From assembly GCA_022545625.1 (NCBI GenBank), contig JACZQS010000044.1, positions 1-11,292 on the forward strand: a DNA stretch of 11,292 bases. Reading direction: 5' to 3'. Source of the stretch: Pseudomonadota bacterium (lineage in GTDB: Bacteria; Pseudomonadota; Gammaproteobacteria; GCA-001735895). The notes below the pieces were generated by a model, which was not told where the DNA came from, ran no database searches, and saw only the letters and a program-made list of their open reading frames with translations. Of this stretch, positions 7,058 through 11,292 are shown in pieces. The position numbers were made by a program, and so were the translations under genes. Within the stretch, counting starts at the first letter, position 1; the number at the start of each line of letters is the position of its first letter.

Positions 7058-7786
7058 ATGGGCGATATTGTTTATTCGCTCAAAAATGTCGTCAAACACC
7101 GAATTATTGAAAATGCAGGTTTTAGACTTTGCATACCCAGCATAGAAATTCAGGCCGGGGAAAATATCGCATTAGTCGGCCATAGCGGTTGTGGCAAGAG
7201 CACCCTGATGGATATGCTCGCGTTGATCTTGCGCCCTGATGTGACTGATCAGTTTGAGATTAGTCCGGTCGGTGACAAGTCGCACAAGGTAGATAAACTG
7301 TGGCAACGAAATAAACTGGATAGCCTGGCACAGGTCCGCAGGCATCACATTGGGTATGTGTTGCAGTCCGGCGGCCTGTTGCCTTATCTAACCGTCCGCG
7401 AAAATATTGAGCTACCACGCAAGCTGCGCAAGTTAGCGGACGATGACTCTATTATTTCTATATCACGCGTACTCGGTATACACCGCCAGCTCGACAAGCT
7501 CCCGGGCCTGTTGTCCGCCGGGGAAAGACAGCGAGCTGCTTTTGCCCGAGCCCTGTCACATAGACCATCGATATTGCTCGCCGATGAACCGACGGCAGCA
7601 TTGGATCCGATTTCCGCGCGTAAAATCATGGCGGTAGTGATGGAATTAATCAAGGGCTTAAAAATTACCCTGATCACGGCCAGTCATGACTGGGCGCATG
7701 TTTACAGGATGGAATTGCGTACCCTGGACCAGAAGGCTGGCCCTGTCGAGGGGGGTCGTATTTATCAATCCACATTTCGAGACTAA
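7058..7786 (+). CDS. ABC transporter ATPase, LolD/MacB family (TagT-like)
   Basis: A 242 aa nucleotide-binding subunit, cytoplasmic and expected to pair with the permease encoded 39 bases downstream. All ATPase motifs are present: Walker A GHSGCGKST (41-49), Q-loop Gln103 in YVLQSGG, signature LSAGE (152-156), Walker B ILLADE with catalytic Glu177, D-loop ALD and H-loop His210 in ASHD. The size and the DEPTAALDP sequence fit the LolD/MacB/FtsE group, whose members usually drive mechanical work on periplasmic substrates rather than classical uptake. Residues ~60-95 form a longer and unusual stretch between Walker A and the Q-loop. LolD itself is usually encoded next to lolC/lolE, so a specialised paralogue such as TagT of type VI secretion is more likely. 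The chosen ATG is preceded by GGGG at nine bases; an in-frame TGA lies one codon further up. Confidence 0.92.
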   Translation: MGDIVYSLKNVVKHRIIENAGFRLCIPSIEIQAGENIALVGHSGCGKSTLMDMLALILRPDVTDQFEISPVGDKSHKVDKLWQRNKLDSLAQVRRHHIGYVLQSGGLLPYLTVRENIELPRKLRKLADDDSIISISRVLGIHRQLDKLPGLLSAGERQRAAFARALSHRPSILLADEPTAALDPISARKIMAVVMELIKGLKITLITASHDWAHVYRMELRTLDQKAGPVEGGRIYQSTFRD

Positions 7787-7825
7787 TACGCTCCGCCCAA
7801 TCCTAATTAATGGAAACGGACTGAT

Positions 7826-9037
7826 ATGAGCCAGGTGGGAAATATTTTACGACTGAGTTTTCGTGACTATATCCACGAATGGCGTATGTCTGGATGTTTT
7901 GTATTTGCGCTCGCTGCAGTACTGGCGCCGATGATGATTTTGTTCGGATTGAAATTTGGTATCGTCAGTTCGATGATCTATGAACTGGTGGAAAACCCGG
8001 TCAATCGGGAAATCAGGCCTATAGGCAGCGGTCGGTATGATCAGCAATGGATTGATGGTTATCGCGACCGTGACGATGTCGAGTTTATCATTCCTAAGAC
8101 ACGCACCCTCGCTGCCAGTATCCAGCTTAGAAGCGATACAGCAAAAAGAATTATATCGACCGAGCTGATGGCGACGGCAGAGGGGGACCCCTTGCTCAGG
8201 AATTTATCGAATACACCGCAAAATTTATTTCAGATTATTCTGAGCCAGGGTGCCGCTAAAAAATTGAACCTGGTCAGAGGTAATCAGGTTGATGCAAGCC
8301 TGGCCCGGCAATTTCGGGGCAAACGCGAACGTGTGCATCTGAGCCTAAAGGTAATCGATATTGCCGATGCGTCAGTAACCAGTCGTAGTATCGCCTTTGT
8401 TCATCTCGATTTATTGCTCGCTACTGAATATTTTAAAGATGGCAGATCGGTACCAGGGCTAGGCTGGAGTGGGAATTCGGTCAACGAGGTATCGCGAAAG
8501 TATCCTTCGTTTCGCATGTATGCACGTTCAATTTACGACGTCGAAAACCTGGTACAGAGCCTGGAAGACCAGGGTGTACGGGTTAAAGCAAAAGCAGCAG
8601 AGATCGCGACTGTGCAGTCGATTGAACGCAACCTGACGATTATATTCTGGATTGTTGCTTGCGTAGGCGCCACTGGATTTGCGTTCTCACTGGGAGCCAG
8701 TTTGTGGGCCAATGTTGATCGTAAGAAAAAAGAACTCAGTATTTTACGCCTGTTAGGCTTCAACACTAGCAGAATTGTATTGTTTCCGGTTATGCAATCA
8801 CTCTACACCGCGGCTCTCGGCTGGCTGTTGGCTGTTTTGGTCTATCTCTCATTTGAACAGATAATCAATCGTCTTCTCGCGCCGCGTTTGAATCTGAATC
8901 AAACCCTTTGTTATTTGATTTCAGATCATTTTTTCTGGGCTTTCGGGCTAACCGTGGTTACCGCTATCTTCGCTGCTATCATAGGGGGTATGCGGGCCGC
9001 TGAGATCGAACCGTCCGATGGCTTGCGAGATATATAA
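7826..9037 (+). CDS. MacB/LolC/FtsX-type ABC permease (TagS-like)
   Basis: A 403 aa inner-membrane protein with the four-helix layout of the MacB/LolCE/FtsX family: helix 1 at about 22-45, a large periplasmic domain from ~46 to 270, then helices at about 271-294, 319-342 and 368-388. Family signs include SQGAAKKLNLVRGNQV in the periplasmic domain, KKKELSILRLLGF in the cytoplasmic coupling loop between helices 2 and 3, and the ending EIEPSDGLRDI. The periplasmic part, ~225 residues, is the likely contact surface for the exported vWA and Sel1 proteins (inference). A single permease gene suggests a homodimer, as in MacB or TagS, rather than a LolC/LolE pair, though a second subunit could be encoded elsewhere. 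The start is fixed by an in-frame TAA five codons upstream and ACGGA five bases before the ATG. No outer-membrane or membrane-fusion partner lies next to it. Confidence 0.9.
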   Translation: MSQVGNILRLSFRDYIHEWRMSGCFVFALAAVLAPMMILFGLKFGIVSSMIYELVENPVNREIRPIGSGRYDQQWIDGYRDRDDVEFIIPKTRTLAASIQLRSDTAKRIISTELMATAEGDPLLRNLSNTPQNLFQIILSQGAAKKLNLVRGNQVDASLARQFRGKRERVHLSLKVIDIADASVTSRSIAFVHLDLLLATEYFKDGRSVPGLGWSGNSVNEVSRKYPSFRMYARSIYDVENLVQSLEDQGVRVKAKAAEIATVQSIERNLTIIFWIVACVGATGFAFSLGASLWANVDRKKKELSILRLLGFNTSRIVLFPVMQSLYTAALGWLLAVLVYLSFEQIINRLLAPRLNLNQTLCYLISDHFFWAFGLTVVTAIFAAIIGGMRAAEIEPSDGLRDI

Positions 9038-9101
9038 CCCATCTTTAAAAACAGACCATGATAGTGTGTTTCACTGTGTAGGAAAATACCCACAAACAAT
9101 A

Positions 9102-9132
9102 TTGTCATTGAATTACATGAACTATGTATAGT
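9102..9132 (+). promoter_or_regulatory. Weak promoter candidate upstream of holA
   Basis: TTGTCA (9102-9107) is followed by TATGTA after 16 bases (9124-9129) or TATAGT after 19 (9127-9132). It lies in the 225-base gap 9038-9262, in which I see no gene and no convincing terminator. It could let holA-proA be expressed apart from the cassette. Confidence 0.3.
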
Positions 9133-9138
9133 GCCTGA

Positions 9139-9164
9139 TTGGCAACCGTGAATCCTGGTATATT
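9139..9164 (+). promoter_or_regulatory. Extended -10 promoter candidate upstream of holA
   Basis: TGG followed directly by TATATT (9156-9164) is an extended -10 arrangement; a TTGGCA at 9139-9144 is 14 bases upstream, too close for an ordinary -35 but tolerable for an extended -10 promoter. It would give a leader of about 90 bases before holA. Confidence 0.3.
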
Positions 9165-9262
9165 GCTGCGCTGCAGTTACTCCTCGCATTGGATAAAAAT
9201 ATCTGGTCAAAAAGACATTTCCACAGTAGATTTAGTTAAAATCGACAGACTCCTGGTTCAGA

Positions 9263-10291
9263 ATGCAATCTCTCAGCTTAGATCAAAACTCTGCATCGCT
9301 TTACCTGCTTTGCGGTGAAGAACCTTTGTTGCTGCGTGACTGGTTGGACAGTGCGCGTGAATCGCTAAAACAGGCGGGATTCGAAGATATTCAGAGCCAC
9401 ACTACCGATACGGGTTTCGACTGGGAAGATTTGCTTAATGAGATCAGCGCGCCCTCACTGTTCGCTAATAAAAAATGTCGCATCATTCGCATACCGAATG
9501 GCAAACCGGGGTCGAAGGGTAGTAAGGTTATCCAGGCTTTATGCGAAAACTCCCCAGACGATACGATCTTTATTTTTGTGGTCCCGAAACTGGATCGCCC
9601 GACGAAAAATTCCAGCTGGGCCAAGTGCCTGCAACGGACGGGGGAAATTGTCGAGTTGAAGCCGGTTTATCCCGATCAACTGGCGGATTGGATATTTCAG
9701 AGAGCCAGGCAGAAATCTCTTTCGATCAGTTTAGAATCGGCATCATTTCTTGCCGAGCGTACCGAGGGCAATTTACTCGCAGCCGATCAGGAACTTGAAA
9801 AATTGTCGATTCGTTTTTCTGGTGAAAAAGAACCTGCTTTTGATGTAATAGAGGAGTCGGTGGCACAAAGTGCACGTTACAATAATTTCGTACTGGTAGA
9901 CGCCTGCCTGGCGGGTAATGCTCCCAGGGCGATGAAGGTGCTGAACAGTTTGATTGCTGAAGGCTATGTTACGACACAGTTGCTATGGGCCTTGCAATCA
10001 AGCTTGCAGCAAATGAGCTGCTTAAAGCAGGCGCAACTAGGCGGTCGGATCAATCAAAGACTTTGGCAGGACTTGAGGATCTGGAGTTCGAAACAAAGAT
10101 TGTTTGAAACTGCCCTGGCAAGATTAGGGCTCGAACAGATTGAGCGTTTATTACAAAGCTGTGCTACATTAGACCGAATCGGCAAGGGTCAGCAAGATGC
10201 TGAATTTCCGCAGGCAGAATGGCTACAAATGAAGTCCCTGGTGGGCCAGTTTTGTGGGATCATGCCTACAGAAACTTTGATACAGGACTAG
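9263..10291 (+). CDS. holA: DNA polymerase III subunit delta
   Basis: HolA is the clamp-loader subunit that opens the beta sliding clamp during chromosome replication. The 342 aa length is practically that of the E. coli protein (343). The N-terminal part has LYLLCGEEPLLL (13-24), the family's GxEPLL hallmark, and then the AAA+-like fold without a Walker motif: APSLFANKKCRIIRIP, DTIFIFVVPKLDR, and a helical lid with ADWIFQRARQK and AERTEGNLLAADQELEKLSI. The C-terminal collar domain covers the remainder, including LLWALQSSLQQMSCLKQ and a final helix. The N-terminus is about seven residues shorter than in E. coli; an in-frame TAG at 9233-9235 excludes a longer form beyond ten codons and there is no ATG in between. 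Ribosome-binding is not obvious. proA follows after three bases, so the two are probably co-translated. Confidence 0.94.
   Translation: MQSLSLDQNSASLYLLCGEEPLLLRDWLDSARESLKQAGFEDIQSHTTDTGFDWEDLLNEISAPSLFANKKCRIIRIPNGKPGSKGSKVIQALCENSPDDTIFIFVVPKLDRPTKNSSWAKCLQRTGEIVELKPVYPDQLADWIFQRARQKSLSISLESASFLAERTEGNLLAADQELEKLSIRFSGEKEPAFDVIEESVAQSARYNNFVLVDACLAGNAPRAMKVLNSLIAEGYVTTQLLWALQSSLQQMSCLKQAQLGGRINQRLWQDLRIWSSKQRLFETALARLGLEQIERLLQSCATLDRIGKGQQDAEFPQAEWLQMKSLVGQFCGIMPTETLIQD
10284..10287 (+). promoter_or_regulatory. Ribosome-binding site for proA inside holA end
   Basis: AGGA lies seven bases before the proA ATG at 10295 and overlaps the last codons of holA. It favours this start over the next in-frame ATG at 10352, and suggests translational coupling of the two genes. 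Confidence 0.5.
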
Positions 10292-10294
10292 TCA

Positions 10295-11292
10295 ATGCGT
10301 GTTGCAGTAAAAAACGAAATTATCTCGGACGGTGGCGATATTGAGCAATATATGGCGCAGTTGGGCCGGCAGGCTCGAGCGGCTGCTGAGATTTTGGCCC
10401 AGACCGACCCAGAAGCTAAAAACGAGGCATTGCTGAAAATTGCCGAGGCCATAAACCAGCAACGCGAACTGATCAAAGCCGAGAATCAGAAGGATATGCG
10501 TGATGGTGAACTAAATGGTCTCGATGCAGCTTTGCTCGATCGACTATTATTATCCGATGCGCGTATTGATGCGATGATCGAAGGATTGCGCCAAATAGTA
10601 TCCTTGCCCGATCCAGTCGGTGAAATTAGCGAACTGGAGTATCGTCCATCCGGAATTCAGGTAGGTAAAATGCGTGTTCCGCTGGGTGTGATCGGTATTA
10701 TTTATGAATCTCGACCCAATGTTACGATCGATGCAGCGGCGCTCTGCCTGAAATCTGGTAATGCCAGTATCCTGCGTGGTGGCAAAGAAGCAATAAACTC
10801 AAACCAGGCCATTTATCAGTGCATCAAGCAGGGACTTAAGCTAGGGGGTCTGCCACAGACTTGCGTTCAGGTGATCAATACGATAGATCGAAGTGCTGTA
10901 GGGTTGATGCTGAATATGCAGGAATCAATCGATGTGATAATTCCACGCGGCGGCAAGTCGTTGATCGAACGAGTTTCTTCAGAGGCGAGTATTCCTGTGA
11001 TTAAGCATCTGGATGGACTTTGTCATGTCTATATCGATGACGGTGCGAATCTTTCAAAAGCCTTCGATATAGCGCTAAATGCGAAAACACGTCGTTATGG
11101 AGTCTGTAATGCGATGGAGACACTACTGGTGGCTGAATCAGTCGCAAAAGATTTTTTGCCCGACATGATTAGCGCGTTGATTGAAAAGGGAGTCGAGCTT
11201 AGAGGTTGTGCCAGTACCCGGCAGTACAATCCTGACGCGATCGGGGTTGCCAGCGATGAAGACTGGGAAACCGAATACCTGGCGCCTATTTT
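10295..11292 (+). CDS. proA: Gamma-glutamyl phosphate reductase, 3'-truncated by window edge
   Basis: ProA reduces gamma-glutamyl phosphate with NADPH to glutamate semialdehyde, the second step of proline synthesis in the cytoplasm. It belongs to the aldehyde dehydrogenase superfamily. The visible 332 codons cover about four fifths of a normal ~420 aa protein. Seen are YMAQLGRQARAAAEIL near the N-terminus, VPLGVIGIIYESRPNVT from residue 128, LKSGNASILRGGKEA, a conserved PRGGKSLIERV and the catalytic cysteine C271 in RRYGVCNAMETLLV. The N-terminus is some 12-15 residues longer than in Pseudomonas-type ProA if translation starts at 10295; the AGGA upstream supports it, but ATG 10352 remains possible. 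It is only three bases behind holA. In related genomes proA often leads on to nadD, rsfS and rlmH, which would be expected beyond the window. Confidence 0.96.
   Translation, partial: MRVAVKNEIISDGGDIEQYMAQLGRQARAAAEILAQTDPEAKNEALLKIAEAINQQRELIKAENQKDMRDGELNGLDAALLDRLLLSDARIDAMIEGLRQIVSLPDPVGEISELEYRPSGIQVGKMRVPLGVIGIIYESRPNVTIDAAALCLKSGNASILRGGKEAINSNQAIYQCIKQGLKLGGLPQTCVQVINTIDRSAVGLMLNMQESIDVIIPRGGKSLIERVSSEASIPVIKHLDGLCHVYIDDGANLSKAFDIALNAKTRRYGVCNAMETLLVAESVAKDFLPDMISALIEKGVELRGCASTRQYNPDAIGVASDEDWETEYLAPI

Noticed and set aside
7810..7824. Tiny ORF METD ending just before the permease ATG.
   Set aside because: Four codons without its own ribosome-binding site; such frames are expected by chance and it is not in phase with the permease.
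5034..9037. The cassette as part of a type VI secretion locus.
   Set aside because: No Tss/Tag structural genes, Hcp, VgrG, FHA, kinase or phosphatase genes are in the window, and both flanks are housekeeping genes.
9226..9320. Upstream of holA, the +1 frame reads KIDRLLVQNAISQLRSKL, which resembles an N-terminal HolA helix, hinting at a frameshift before YLLCGEEPLLL.
   Set aside because: This frame has no ATG, GTG or TTG start nearby, and the ATG at 9263 gives a protein of normal length. Chance resemblance is the simpler reading; resequencing or comparison with relatives would settle it.

Overview
The window looks like a chromosomal segment of a gammaproteobacterium. It carries lnt (5' end outside the window), leuS, lptE, holA and proA (3' end outside the window) in the same direction, a housekeeping neighbourhood typical of Gammaproteobacteria (lnt-leuS-lptE-holA, with proA usually leading on to nadD). 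LeuS is short (819 aa) and lacks the insertion before KMSKS that E. coli and Pseudomonas have. From memory, such short LeuRS forms occur around Legionella, Coxiella and Francisella, so a Legionellales/Thiotrichales-like or uncultured gammaproteobacterial lineage is possible but not proven.

Layout. 1-1132: the C-terminal part of Lnt with its full nitrilase-like catalytic domain. 1236-3695: leuS. 3761-4255: lptE, preceded by a signal-peptide-like micro-ORF that overlaps the leuS stop codon (ATGA) and ends 3 nt before the lptE start. 4255-4435: a regulatory gap with a hairpin, a good sigma70-type promoter and an inverted repeat. 4436-9037: a four-gene cassette on the same strand, not part of the usual cluster. 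It encodes a single-pass membrane protein with Sel1-like repeats, a secreted SH3-like plus von Willebrand A (vWA) protein started with TTG, a LolD/MacB-type ABC ATPase, and a four-helix MacB/LolC/FtsX-type permease with a large periplasmic domain. 9038-9262: a gap with weak promoter candidates. 9263-10291: holA. 10295 to the end: proA.

How they may work together. Lnt and LptE belong to outer-envelope biogenesis (lipoprotein maturation and LPS insertion), LeuS and HolA to translation and replication, ProA to proline synthesis. The cassette looks like one transcription unit whose products meet in the periplasm. Its closest conceptual match is the TagS/TagT ABC transporter plus the periplasmic vWA domain of PpkA in the threonine-phosphorylation pathway of type VI secretion. 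Here, however, there is no kinase, phosphatase, FHA protein or secretion gene, and the vWA region is a free-standing exported protein. This kinase-free 'Sel1 - vWA - LolDC-like' envelope module between lptE and holA is the most interesting part of the window; its function is unknown.

All coding features are on the + strand. I saw no tRNA, rRNA, CRISPR array, insertion sequence or phage gene.
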